Shown here in pieces: positions 47,256 through 56,195 of a DNA stretch of 64,000 bases. Positions within the stretch are counted from its first letter, which is position 1. The number at the start of each line of letters is the position of its first letter. This DNA is from Anabaena cylindrica PCC 7122 (GTDB lineage: Bacteria > Cyanobacteriota > Cyanobacteriia > Cyanobacteriales > Nostocaceae). Made by a program: the position numbers and the translations under genes. Location: the NCBI RefSeq assembly GCF_000317695.1, contig NC_019772.1:1-64000 (forward strand). The letters are read 5' to 3'. The notes beneath the pieces are model-generated. The model was not told where the DNA came from and searched no databases. It saw only the letters and a program-made list of their open reading frames with translations.

Positions 47256-47271
47256 GGAAAACCCCTCTTCC
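47256..47271. promoter_or_regulatory. Candidate cas-regulon operator 2 (cas3)
   Basis: GGAAAACCCCTCTTCC, sharing GGAA-N8-TTCC and the ACCCCT core with the sites at 37,240 and 51,034. A TATGTT box starts 11 bp after its end (47,282-47,287), upstream of the cas3 ATG at 47,321. Confidence 0.65.
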
Positions 47272-47320
47272 AACCATGTGGTATGTTTAAAAACAAAACT
47301 TCTTGAACCTACCGCACTTG

Positions 47321-47944
47321 ATGATAGATGCACACTTCCAAACCCTAACCACCTTTCCCCCACGCAACTTCCAACGAGAAGCGATCGCTAAACTCCTCCA
47401 CCGTCAAAACATCCTCCTCCGCGCCCCCACAGGTTCAGGGAAAACCGAAACAGCGATCGCCCCTTTTCTCTTTGCAAAAACCCTCAACCTCGACTTCCCC
47501 AATAAACTAATCTACGTCGTCCCCCTACGCACCTTAGCCAACAGTCTGCGACAAAGAACAGAAACACTCGTTCAACGCTGGTCACAAACTCAAAATATCC
47601 CTTGTCCAGTCGTCACCCTACAAACAGGAGAAAACCCAGAAGACCCCCGTTTTGAAGGTGATATAGTCTTCTGCACCATTGACCAAATGTTAAGCAGTTT
47701 CTTGAATATTCCCTACTCAGTTGGTCGGGGTTCAGCTAACGTCAACTCTGGGGCAATATTCGCATCTTATCTAGTATTTGATGAACTGCATTTACTTGAT
47801 CCAGACCGTTCTTTTACCACCGTTCTCAAGGTTTTACAACAAGTCAAAGGTATTTCCCCATTTCTGTTAATGACCGCCACATTAACCAATGAACTGGCTA
47901 CGCAAATTCAAGGTTTAATAGACAATGGAAATAATTCAAATTGA
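47321..47944 (+). CDS. cas3: Cas3 helicase, first part (RecA domain 1)
   Basis: About 207 residues from the ATG at 47,321 (a TTG at 47,303 is the alternative). It holds the first helicase domain: FQREAIAKLLHRQNILLRAPTGSGKTE (Walker A near 35-43), VVPLRTLANSLRQR, VFDELHLLDPDRS (near 152) and LLMTATLT. It stops just after motif III, and the second helicase domain continues 19 bp upstream of that stop in the +1 frame (47,925). Either the gene has suffered a frameshift, or the two halves are made separately or by recoding. It has its own promoter with the shared cas operator. Confidence 0.85.
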   Translation: MIDAHFQTLTTFPPRNFQREAIAKLLHRQNILLRAPTGSGKTETAIAPFLFAKTLNLDFPNKLIYVVPLRTLANSLRQRTETLVQRWSQTQNIPCPVVTLQTGENPEDPRFEGDIVFCTIDQMLSSFLNIPYSVGRGSANVNSGAIFASYLVFDELHLLDPDRSFTTVLKVLQQVKGISPFLLMTATLTNELATQIQGLIDNGNNSN

Positions 47945-49964
47945 AGATACTGATTTACAAGCGATTGAAGGTAAACGTCGTCGGATATTTCAAGCAAAAT
48001 CTCATCCTCTTAATGCCTTAGAAATTATCGCAGATATACACACCAATCAACGAAAACGAGTTATAATTATTTGTAATACCGTTTCTCAAGCGCAGGGTTT
48101 ATATAGAGATTTACGAGAATTGAATCATGATGAAACCCTAAATCTTACCCTGCTGCACTCCAGATTTTTACCAGAACATCGCGCCCAAAAAGAAACGTTC
48201 TTAAAAGAAACCTTTGCTGAAAATTGGCAAGATGACGGTACTTGTTATGTTCTAATATCTACTCAAGTAATTGAAGCAGGAATTAATATTACCTGCCAAG
48301 TTATGCACAGTCAACTTTGTCCCATGAACTCATTATTACAAAGGGCAGGACGTTGTGCAAGATTCCAAGATGAACAGGGTCAAGTTTTGGTTTATCGCAC
48401 CATAGAAGTTAACCAAGCTTATTCTACCCTTGCAGAAGCAGATTTAGAACCAGAAACAGAAAGTACCGATAAAAAACAAAGTTTTCTGCCATATCCTAGA
48501 GAAACTTGTGAATCAACATGGCAAGTATTACAAACACATACTGAGTCAAATCAAGTTAATGAAAATGTCGGATTTCGCACAGAAGAAAATTGGATAAATC
48601 AGGTTCATACTACAGAGGATTTACTCCAACAGCAACGCCGACAAAATAATCAAATGCAGTTTGAGCAGCATTTTGAAGCAGCTTTTTTTAGGGGTGATCA
48701 ATCTTTTGCCAGTGAGTTAATTCGGTCAGTTGATAGTCGGAGTTTATTTGTCTGGGAAGAAACCGGATTTATTGACTTTGAGGAAGAACCAATAGACCCC
48801 CGCAAATTAATGGCTTTTTCTGTTCCTGTCTCTACACTGTGCAAAGTTTGGCGAGATTCCAAAAACTTAGAATTTGGAACAGATTGGATTTTTAAACGAA
48901 TTGAAGCACCCAAAGACAAAGCAGAAACCTATAGTCAACCTGTCTGTACAGAAATCAAATCCCGTGATTCATTAATTAACAGCATCAAGATTTTAGTTAA
49001 TCCCCGCTTTATTTATTATGATGAAAATATTGGATTATTGATTGGCATTAATGAATTTGGTAATGGTTTTATTTCACCACCAAAACCACAGCGCACAATC
49101 GCCAGTGAATACCGTTATAATATGGATACATATATTGGGCATTTGGGTTGTATGTGGACTTGTTGGCATAAACCATTTAAAACCTTGCGTTTGAAAAACG
49201 GTGAAGCTGAATCAACGATTTATAATAGTATCAGGAATGAACTATTACCAGCAGGTACAAAATTAATTAAAAACAAGATTTTTCCCCATATCCAAGAGTC
49301 AGAAGCAGCAGCGTTATTTGAAATATTGGTATTTTTCGCTATCTTTACCCATGACCTGGGTAAACTACAAATTAAGTGGCAACAAGTAATGCGGGGTTGG
49401 CAAGCGATCGCTCATTCTTCATTCCACGGTCAAAACCCCAAACAACATTTACTGGCACACACTGACTATAACCCAGACGATAAAGACCAAAAAACAGCAC
49501 TCAAAGATCATGAAAAGAAACACAAGCGTCCTAACCACGCTGTTGAAAGTGCATTCCTAGCCAGGGATATTCTCAAACAATCTTTAGTACCAGTATTACG
49601 TGATTATTTTGAGGCTGATAACGAACAGATTCAGTATATCTGTCATACAGTGATTATGGCTGCTGGTCGTCATCATTCTGCTTGGGCTGGTGGTTGGAGT
49701 ATAGCAGATATAACTAAAATAAAAACTATAGAATTACATCCAGAAGCACAAAGAGCGATCGCCCAAAGTTGGCAAAGTATGACACGCTTCCTAAGTCAAA
49801 TTTTACCATTAACACCAGCAAATTTAAGCAAAAGTATCTACCCAATTAAAAAAGAGTTTGACTTGAATCAGTTAAATACTGCTGATGAATTTGAGTATTT
49901 TCATCTCTACTTGCTGGTAGTTAGGGCTTTACGACTGTGTGATCAACGCTCAGTGCAACTTTAA
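47925..49964 (+). CDS. cas3: Cas3 helicase, second part (RecA domain 2 plus C-terminal HD nuclease)
   Basis: A 679-residue ORF with helicase motifs V and VI (STQVIEAGINITCQVMHSQLCPM, LLQRAGRCARF; about 125-150). Its C-terminal region has HD-nuclease motifs: THDLGK (476-477 for the HD pair), RPNHAVES (His near 537) and AAGRHHSAW (near 580). The order helicase-then-HD is the reverse of the common HD-helicase Cas3. Together with 47,321-47,944 it makes a full DNA-degrading Cas3. An ATG at 47,925 could start it independently, but no strong ribosome-binding site was seen. Confidence 0.83.
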   Translation: MEIIQIEDTDLQAIEGKRRRIFQAKSHPLNALEIIADIHTNQRKRVIIICNTVSQAQGLYRDLRELNHDETLNLTLLHSRFLPEHRAQKETFLKETFAENWQDDGTCYVLISTQVIEAGINITCQVMHSQLCPMNSLLQRAGRCARFQDEQGQVLVYRTIEVNQAYSTLAEADLEPETESTDKKQSFLPYPRETCESTWQVLQTHTESNQVNENVGFRTEENWINQVHTTEDLLQQQRRQNNQMQFEQHFEAAFFRGDQSFASELIRSVDSRSLFVWEETGFIDFEEEPIDPRKLMAFSVPVSTLCKVWRDSKNLEFGTDWIFKRIEAPKDKAETYSQPVCTEIKSRDSLINSIKILVNPRFIYYDENIGLLIGINEFGNGFISPPKPQRTIASEYRYNMDTYIGHLGCMWTCWHKPFKTLRLKNGEAESTIYNSIRNELLPAGTKLIKNKIFPHIQESEAAALFEILVFFAIFTHDLGKLQIKWQQVMRGWQAIAHSSFHGQNPKQHLLAHTDYNPDDKDQKTALKDHEKKHKRPNHAVESAFLARDILKQSLVPVLRDYFEADNEQIQYICHTVIMAAGRHHSAWAGGWSIADITKIKTIELHPEAQRAIAQSWQSMTRFLSQILPLTPANLSKSIYPIKKEFDLNQLNTADEFEYFHLYLLVVRALRLCDQRSVQL

Positions 49965-50024
49965 CTTTACAAGTTTAATTTTCATGTAGAGAGTTTATCT
50001 ACAACATCTCTACATTAATCATGA

Positions 50025-50972
50025 TTAACTATCTGTACCTGTATTTTCCTGAGTTAATAGTTCTTGGAAATCAGGAACAGAACCTATAGTAATTGCCTGT
50101 TCTAATAACTGATTGAGTCGTTCATGGTCATAAATTTTATTGATTTGTTCCACTAATTGAGAAGGAGCATCTTGAAATCTAGTTTTGATGATTTTAACAA
50201 TAGATTTCTGGAGTGTTTGCGCTATTCCTAAACGCTCTATACTTGTTATGTATGCCATTTTTTTGTCATCCTCAAACTGCTTCAATTCAGTTTTGAAATT
50301 CAAATCCAGATCCGGTGGTAAAGTCATCAGTCTATCAATCAAATCGAATAACTGAAGAATTTTCTCCCTACTATATCCTAACTCATACATCCGCTTAACT
50401 AAACTTAATTTCCACTGCAAACGTCCTGTTAAATTTTTAGTTGTAGCTTGTGTACGTAGGTGCGCCATTACCAATACAGCAAAAGGATTATCACTTTGTT
50501 CTAATTCTGACCAACGAGGTTGATAATCCAGTAATTTTACAGTAGGAAATTGAAGACTTAACCGACATCCCCAACGTTCATAACTGTATTCTTGAGGTCG
50601 CCAACTTGCTTGATTATCTCCCAAAATAGCCAAGCTAACAACTTCTTGACCATAACGGTCAAAAATTCTGTAATGATAGGAAAACATCCGTTTAGGAAAA
50701 CCAGTATCTACTTGACTTTGGATTTCTAGATGGATTATTAACCAGGTTTCTTTACCATCATTTAGCCAAACTTTAATTAGTTTATCAACAAATTGCTTAC
50801 CAACTTCCGATTCTCTCATCAATTGCTGGAGTTCTTGGTCAAGAAACTCATAACCCCGTGTCCAGTCAATTTCGCTGTAAATCTGGGGAAAGAAGAATGT
50901 TAAAAACGCCTCAAAGTATTTTTCTACCCCTTCCTTCCAAGCACCATCATAATCGGCTTTTACTTCACTCAC
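50025..50972 (-). CDS. Rpn-family PD-(D/E)XK nuclease inside the cas block
   Basis: A 315-residue Rpn/PDDEXK_2 protein, a paralogue of the one at 5732 (compare FLDQELQQL and WLIIHLEIQSQVDTGF with SLDKELQQI and ILIHIEVQSNYDVDF). The E-x-Q form of the active site is kept. The C-terminal ~60 residues differ and lack the clear DUF4351 pattern. It is the only gene in the 37-57 kb cas block that runs opposite to its neighbours, between cas3 and cas8, so it looks like an insertion rather than a Cas component. Function in recombination or defence is possible. Confidence 0.82.
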   Translation of the reverse strand: MSEVKADYDGAWKEGVEKYFEAFLTFFFPQIYSEIDWTRGYEFLDQELQQLMRESEVGKQFVDKLIKVWLNDGKETWLIIHLEIQSQVDTGFPKRMFSYHYRIFDRYGQEVVSLAILGDNQASWRPQEYSYERWGCRLSLQFPTVKLLDYQPRWSELEQSDNPFAVLVMAHLRTQATTKNLTGRLQWKLSLVKRMYELGYSREKILQLFDLIDRLMTLPPDLDLNFKTELKQFEDDKKMAYITSIERLGIAQTLQKSIVKIIKTRFQDAPSQLVEQINKIYDHERLNQLLEQAITIGSVPDFQELLTQENTGTDS

Positions 50973-51033
50973 AGTTGTTTTTAGGCAGATGTCAAAGATA
51001 TCTTAGCGTCTTTTTTCTACAATGCCGTTTATT

Positions 51034-51049
51034 GGAATACCCCTCTTCC
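51034..51049. promoter_or_regulatory. Candidate cas-regulon operator 3 (type I operon)
   Basis: GGAATACCCCTCTTCC, differing at one base from the site upstream of cas3. A TATACT box lies at 51,059-51,064, starting 10 bp after the site, exactly as at 37,240. It precedes the cas8 ATG at 51,102. Confidence 0.65.
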
Positions 51050-51101
51050 AGCTAGGTATATACTGTTTGGAAGTAGACAACTCCTATGGGTTGAAGACCA
51101 G

Positions 51102-52910
51102 ATGATAAAGCAGCTATTTGTTACCAAAAAATTCGGCACTTATGCTGACACTTTCCTGATGCTAGGTCTGGTACAGCTTGCGGAGTATGCACTGAAAGCC
51201 ACTCACCAAAAAAGTGCAATTCAACTTTTAGATCAAGGAACACGCTACTGTCTTCAGTTAAAACAACCTATAAATTTAGAACTGGTAGCTAAACTCAATT
51301 ATACCAATTCTTTCCCACCAGTCAAAGGTCAAAAAACCGACATTAGCAAAATACCGCAGGAAACAGATACTTTTAACACAGTGGAGGAAAGCGAAAGACG
51401 AAAACTTTACCGCAACTATGTATTTGAACAACGGGGTAAAGTTGAATTTAATGAAGATGCACCAAAACCACCTCATCCTAGTACCCAAAATGGCGTAATT
51501 CTTACTTCCATGCGTCATGACCGCAATCATAACGAATTGTGGTATTTAGGATGGCAAATTAAAGACCATTATGGGGCTTTGTTGGTTGCTTTATTTACAG
51601 CTTTTAGCCAAGAAATAGAGGATGTTAATAGCTTAGTAAATGAGTTATTTACTCAAACTACTGGACAGAAATTACCAGAAACAGCCAGTGCCGTCAAAAT
51701 TTATTTACCTACATCTGTTCAAGGGGTGAATCGAATTAAAGCAGATAGTAATAAAGTAGATTCTCAAAAAGCAGATTGGTTAAGTTTATGGTTGATTGCT
51801 GGGGGTTTATTTACCTTTGGTATAGCGGAACGGGTAAAAATAGCAGAACGAGTTTATGATTGGCGTGTTGTTGCCTTTGAACCACAAGATATTCCGTTAA
51901 ATAAATATCGTGAGGTGTTGAATCAACTTCGTAAATTTAACCCACCTTCTGGAGGTCATGGCATTGCTAGATTTGATTCTGAATTAATATTGCTGTTCTG
52001 TCGAGAGTTACTTAATCATCATCAAGTCCAAACAGACATAGAACCTGATGAATTTGATATTTGGCAACCAGTTAATCACTTTGTTAGTAACTTTATTGGT
52101 ACTCACTTTGGTTCAAAGGGTCAAGTTTATGGTGTCAAAGAAGTTTTTAGTTTAGGTTTACCAGGTTGGATTAGTCCTAAAAACTCTCAAGAACTCACAG
52201 ATTATCACAATGTTTTAAACGAACATTTATCAGTTATCACTACCTTATCTGCGGAAGAAGGACACAGTGAATTATTAGCAGCTTATCGGGATTTTCTCAC
52301 TGGTACAAATCTCATAAATTTCTTTCGCTTTCAAGTTAGTTATGCCGATTATGTTGTGAAACGTTTAGCAGACCCTAAAGCTAGACCTCCCCGTTTATTT
52401 TCTCTCAATGGATTAAATCTCATGGTGAAGAATTTTAAGCATCGTCAAAATGACCAAGAATTAAATTTAACAGACATCACTGAAGACCCTGGTTTTTTAC
52501 GCATTGCTAAGGCTATTAATAGTGCCACTGTCTATGCAGGAAAAGATGAACATGGTTGGGATAGAATCTATGGTTTAGCACAACGTTTGAGCAGTCAAGC
52601 AGGTTCTAAAAAGGATTTTATCATTGAATTATCAGCCTTTATTGCCAGTTATGAAAACGAAAATCTCCGCATTGATGAAGAACTCAAAAAGAAAGGTAAA
52701 CCCCGCCGTATTTGGACTACAAAAGATGATTTAGATAGAGTTATAACTCTCATTGAAAATCATGGTTCTAGTTTAGTGGCTAACTTATTAATTGCCTATG
52801 GTTATGCTAAAGGTTGGGGTAAATCTAAAGAAGCAGATAAAACCAATTTGACTAATGAATCAGAAACAGAAGTAGATAATATTGAAGAAGGAGAATCCGA
52901 AAATGACTAA
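51102..52910 (+). CDS. cas8: Cas8-type large subunit of a type I Cascade
   Basis: A 602-residue protein at the head of the cas8-cas7-cas5-cas6-cas4-cas1-cas2 operon. The start (MIKQLFVTKKFGTYADTFLMLGLVQLAEY) and general layout match the Cas8a1/Cmx1-like large subunits annotated in cyanobacterial I-B/Myxan-type loci; I recognise it mainly by position and partner genes. The large subunit recognises the PAM and recruits Cas3. The C-terminal ~30 residues are acidic and probably disordered. It overlaps cas7 by 8 bp, with GAAGGAGAA as ribosome-binding site for the latter. Exact subtype needs a profile search. Confidence 0.75.
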   Translation: MIKQLFVTKKFGTYADTFLMLGLVQLAEYALKATHQKSAIQLLDQGTRYCLQLKQPINLELVAKLNYTNSFPPVKGQKTDISKIPQETDTFNTVEESERRKLYRNYVFEQRGKVEFNEDAPKPPHPSTQNGVILTSMRHDRNHNELWYLGWQIKDHYGALLVALFTAFSQEIEDVNSLVNELFTQTTGQKLPETASAVKIYLPTSVQGVNRIKADSNKVDSQKADWLSLWLIAGGLFTFGIAERVKIAERVYDWRVVAFEPQDIPLNKYREVLNQLRKFNPPSGGHGIARFDSELILLFCRELLNHHQVQTDIEPDEFDIWQPVNHFVSNFIGTHFGSKGQVYGVKEVFSLGLPGWISPKNSQELTDYHNVLNEHLSVITTLSAEEGHSELLAAYRDFLTGTNLINFFRFQVSYADYVVKRLADPKARPPRLFSLNGLNLMVKNFKHRQNDQELNLTDITEDPGFLRIAKAINSATVYAGKDEHGWDRIYGLAQRLSSQAGSKKDFIIELSAFIASYENENLRIDEELKKKGKPRRIWTTKDDLDRVITLIENHGSSLVANLLIAYGYAKGWGKSKEADKTNLTNESETEVDNIEEGESEND

Positions 52911-53865
52911 GGCAAAATTTCCCGTTTACTCAATTTCAATTAGTGGTTTACTATCTTTACAGCTTCATGCTTTAAATAACGAAGGTAACGAGGGTAATCA
53001 ATCCCTAACTCGACGTTATTATATTATTCAGGATGGCATGGATGAACCTGAGTATGTAAATGGTATTTCTGGGGATATGTTCAAACATATTCAATCTGAA
53101 CATCTACACCGTGTTGCTTTAGAATCTGAACTGAGTTTATCTGAGGGTGGTAAACAATTTAATCCAGATAGAATTGGTTATGATCTAGAAAAAAATCTCT
53201 CAGTTTTTACAGACAAAGACACTGATTTAGCTGCCAAAACTGGCAAGGTTCTTCAACTCTGCACCATCAGCGATTTAGAAGGTTTCATGGTGACTGTTAA
53301 AGGTGGACAAACCCTAAAACGCGATTCTGTAATTGAATTTGGGGCAGTTGTTGGTTTACCGAATTTGGTCAAAACTCAAAGTTACTTCCATGCTAAATAC
53401 GGTGTAGATAATCCTACTCCCTATAACGTGCAAGTCAGTTCCGGTTTATATGCCACCGTCTTAAATATTGAGGCTTTTCGGATTGGTTATAATCCCCATA
53501 CTTTTAATTACAGCATTGATGTTTCTGAACGTAAAAAACGTCTTGACGCTTTGCTCAAAAGTGTGCTTTATACTTATTTACAACCTAATGGTGCAAAACG
53601 CAATACACATTTACCCCATCCTGATAACTTTGAAGGTGTAATTACTGTTAGTAGTCGTCGTTGTCCTGCACCAATGATTAGTTCTCTAGAAGGAAGTTAT
53701 AAAACCCAAATTGACAGTTTAGCAGCTACGTTAAATAACATCAATGGTGCTGATACCATCCGTTGTTTTAAGTTTGAAAATATGGCTGAATTTGCTGACC
53801 AAATTGAAATTTTGATTGCTCAAACTCTACCTTGGGATAGTGAAAATGCCGAAGCAATCTCCTAA
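52903..53865 (+). CDS. cas7: Cas7 (Cst2/DevR-like) Cascade backbone
   Basis: About 320 residues from the ATG at 52,903. SISGLLSLQLHALNNEGNEGNQ and VNGISGDMFKHIQSEHL are diagnostic of the Cas7/Cst2/DevR family of type I systems. These subunits polymerise along the crRNA. The overlap with cas8 (8 bp) and cas5 (20 bp) shows tight coupling. An in-frame TTG at 52,882 would add seven residues but overlaps cas8 further and is not preferred. Confidence 0.9.
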   Translation: MTKAKFPVYSISISGLLSLQLHALNNEGNEGNQSLTRRYYIIQDGMDEPEYVNGISGDMFKHIQSEHLHRVALESELSLSEGGKQFNPDRIGYDLEKNLSVFTDKDTDLAAKTGKVLQLCTISDLEGFMVTVKGGQTLKRDSVIEFGAVVGLPNLVKTQSYFHAKYGVDNPTPYNVQVSSGLYATVLNIEAFRIGYNPHTFNYSIDVSERKKRLDALLKSVLYTYLQPNGAKRNTHLPHPDNFEGVITVSSRRCPAPMISSLEGSYKTQIDSLAATLNNINGADTIRCFKFENMAEFADQIEILIAQTLPWDSENAEAIS

Positions 53866-54598
53866 ATCAAAATCTTCCCCAATATCAGAAACCGTAACTA
53901 CATGGCTAACTGTAACATATCAACCTGTTAGCCTATTTTCTCTCAAACGTTCTGATGCTACTAGCATGGCAGCAAGGTCTAATTTAGTACCTACTCCCTA
54001 TGCTATCAAAATGGCATTGTTGAAAGTGTTGTTAGAAAGTCAGGGGAGACATCATCAAAGAGACTTTGACCAATGGATTAAAACCGAATTTACCTGGATT
54101 CGAGATTTAACAATTTATATCTGGCCTCCAGAAAAATTGGTTGTCAATCGCAATGGTTATAAACTGCGTTATTACGACCAAACTGCCGATAAAGCAGATA
54201 AAACTCGTCCAACTATCCCTATGCAAGATGGTTTTGTATTTCGGGAATGGGTATTTTTACAAGGACATTTGCAAATTTGTTGTAGTGCGGGAAGTCACGT
54301 ATCGGAACTAGAACAGTTATTTGCTCAAATTAATTATTTTGGTAAACGCAGTTGCTTTTTTCAATATTTACCTGATTTCAAGCAAGAAACTTCAGAACCA
54401 TTATTTCAACCAAATTTTGCAACTGGTTTTACAATCCAACTAATGGATGATTTAGGTGAAAAAACTACCTTTAATCGCATTAATCCTTTTTCCACTGATA
54501 AAGCTCAACTCGATAAAGACCGAGTAATTAAATCAGGGTTTTTACCATTAAAACTCGTCGCTACCAGCGCCCGTTATGACATTTACCAAAGATATTGA
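53846..54598 (+). CDS. cas5: Cas5 subunit of type I Cascade
   Basis: About 250 residues from the ATG at 53,846. LTVTYQPVSLFSLKRSDATSMAARSNLVPTPYAIKMALLKVLLE is the Cas5 N-terminal RAMP pattern, and INYFGKRSCFFQYL the later glycine-containing part. Cas5 binds the 5' tag of the crRNA. It overlaps cas7 by 20 bp and cas6 by 23 bp. The family resembles the DevS/Cmx5 group. Confidence 0.85.
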   Translation: MPKQSPKSKSSPISETVTTWLTVTYQPVSLFSLKRSDATSMAARSNLVPTPYAIKMALLKVLLESQGRHHQRDFDQWIKTEFTWIRDLTIYIWPPEKLVVNRNGYKLRYYDQTADKADKTRPTIPMQDGFVFREWVFLQGHLQICCSAGSHVSELEQLFAQINYFGKRSCFFQYLPDFKQETSEPLFQPNFATGFTIQLMDDLGEKTTFNRINPFSTDKAQLDKDRVIKSGFLPLKLVATSARYDIYQRY

Positions 54599-55601
54599 AA
54601 CTACGTTTGCTGGCATGACTTTAATCCTGAGACAAGATGCAAAATTAATCAATTCTGTCACTTTAGAATCTTGGTTATCAGATACTCAACTTGTCCCAAT
54701 TTGGATACCTTTACAGATTGATAATGGCATTACTAAAATCATGCCTGTGCTGCCAGACTCAAAATTATATCCGCAATTAATGGAATCAATCTGTCAACAT
54801 ATATGTAGGGGCAGAGTCTCCCCGTCTTTAGAGTGGCAAAACAAGCCATATCAACCGACAGGTGTGGAAGTCGATTCTAACGCCCTGCATATAATTCTGG
54901 TTTCAATTTCCGCTAATGCACCATTACCAGCAACATTAGGAAGGGCTATTCATGCTCAATTTTTTCAATGGGTTGCTCATGCTGACGCTGCTTTAGCTGA
55001 ATATTTACATCAACACAATATTCTGCCAATGACTGTGGCAATACAATACAGTTCACGGCAAAGAATGCAGTTGAGAATTACGCTGTTAAAACCAGAACTT
55101 TTAGCACCGCTACTTTGGGGATTAAGTAGTAATTTGGGTGGTGAAATTACTTTAGCTGGAGTCCCTTGTCAATTAGGTAAATGGATAAATATTATACAGT
55201 CTCGTAGTTTTGAAAAATTGGCAGAAATACCATTACAAAATACAATTGAATTACAGTTTATTTCTCCTACAAGTTTCAAACAGAATCAGAATATTCAACC
55301 TTTTCCACTGCCAGAGTTAGTATTTGGTAATCTTTTACGTCGTTGGAACAAATTTGCACCAGTAGAACTGCAATTTCCTCAAGTTGAATGGCAAGGTTTA
55401 GTTTCTGCTTTTGAACTGAAAACCCATGCTTTGAAGATGGAAGCTGGTGCAGAAATTGGTACTAAAGGCTGGGTTAAATATCGGTTTTCAGACCCCGAAC
55501 AAGCCAGAATTGCTACTATTTTAGCTAACTTTGCTGTCTTTTCTGGAGTGGGACGAAAAACAGCTATGGGTATGGGACAAACTGCTTTAAAAAACCAATA
55601 A
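54576..55601 (+). CDS. cas6: Cas6 pre-crRNA endoribonuclease (type I operon copy)
   Basis: A 341-residue Cas6. RAIHAQFFQWVAHADAALAEYLHQ carries the candidate active His, LQFISPTSFKQNQNIQPFPLPELVF and LLRRWNKF the second ferredoxin-like domain, and FSGVGRKTAMGMGQT the glycine-rich loop at the C-terminus. It lacks the HTH-like tail of the other Cas6 (30,409). Both arrays use one repeat type, so the two enzymes may be redundant, or each may serve a different effector. Confidence 0.9.
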   Translation: MTFTKDIETTFAGMTLILRQDAKLINSVTLESWLSDTQLVPIWIPLQIDNGITKIMPVLPDSKLYPQLMESICQHICRGRVSPSLEWQNKPYQPTGVEVDSNALHIILVSISANAPLPATLGRAIHAQFFQWVAHADAALAEYLHQHNILPMTVAIQYSSRQRMQLRITLLKPELLAPLLWGLSSNLGGEITLAGVPCQLGKWINIIQSRSFEKLAEIPLQNTIELQFISPTSFKQNQNIQPFPLPELVFGNLLRRWNKFAPVELQFPQVEWQGLVSAFELKTHALKMEAGAEIGTKGWVKYRFSDPEQARIATILANFAVFSGVGRKTAMGMGQTALKNQ

Positions 55602-55607
55602 CTAGCA

Positions 55608-56192
55608 ATGAATGAAGATTATTTACCTCTAGCTTACTTGAATGCTTGGGAATATTGTCCACGTCGATTTTACCTGGAATATGTATTAGGTGAAATGGAA
55701 GACAATGAACATATTATTTTAGGTCGTCATGTCCACCGTAATATCAATGAAGAAGGCACTTTTCAGGATGGGGAAACACTGATTCATCAACAACAATGGG
55801 TGTGGAGCGATCGCTTGCACGTTTCCGGTATCATTGATGCTGTAGAAGAATACGATAGTCAACTTGTGCCTGTGGAATACAAGAAGGGAAAAATGGCACA
55901 GCACCTAAACGACCATTTTCAACTTTGTGCGGCGGCTTTATGTCTAGAAGAACGCACGGGACGCACTATTACCTATGGCGATATATTTTACCATGCCAAC
56001 CGCAGAAGACAGACTGTAGCTTTTACACCACAACTGCGGCAAATGACAGAACAAGCGATCGCTCTAGCTCATGTTGCTAGTCAAAACAAAATGCCTAGAC
56101 CTATTGATCATACCAAAAAATGTGAATCATGCAGTTTGCAAGGCATTTGCTTACCTTTTGAAGTCAAACAATTACAAAGTCAAGATTATTAA
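55608..56192 (+). CDS. cas4: Cas4 nuclease (adaptation)
   Basis: A 194-residue Cas4. C17 near the start (AWEYCPRRFYLEY) and C171, C174 and C180 near the end (CESCSLQGIC) are the four cysteines of the Fe-S cluster. SGIIDAVEEYDSQLVPVEYKKG gives the Asp and E-x-K residues of the RecB-like nuclease site. Cas4 trims prespacers and selects those with a correct PAM. It starts 6 bp after cas6 and ends 3 bp before cas1. Confidence 0.93.
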   Translation: MNEDYLPLAYLNAWEYCPRRFYLEYVLGEMEDNEHIILGRHVHRNINEEGTFQDGETLIHQQQWVWSDRLHVSGIIDAVEEYDSQLVPVEYKKGKMAQHLNDHFQLCAAALCLEERTGRTITYGDIFYHANRRRQTVAFTPQLRQMTEQAIALAHVASQNKMPRPIDHTKKCESCSLQGICLPFEVKQLQSQDY

Positions 56193-56195
56193 ATT

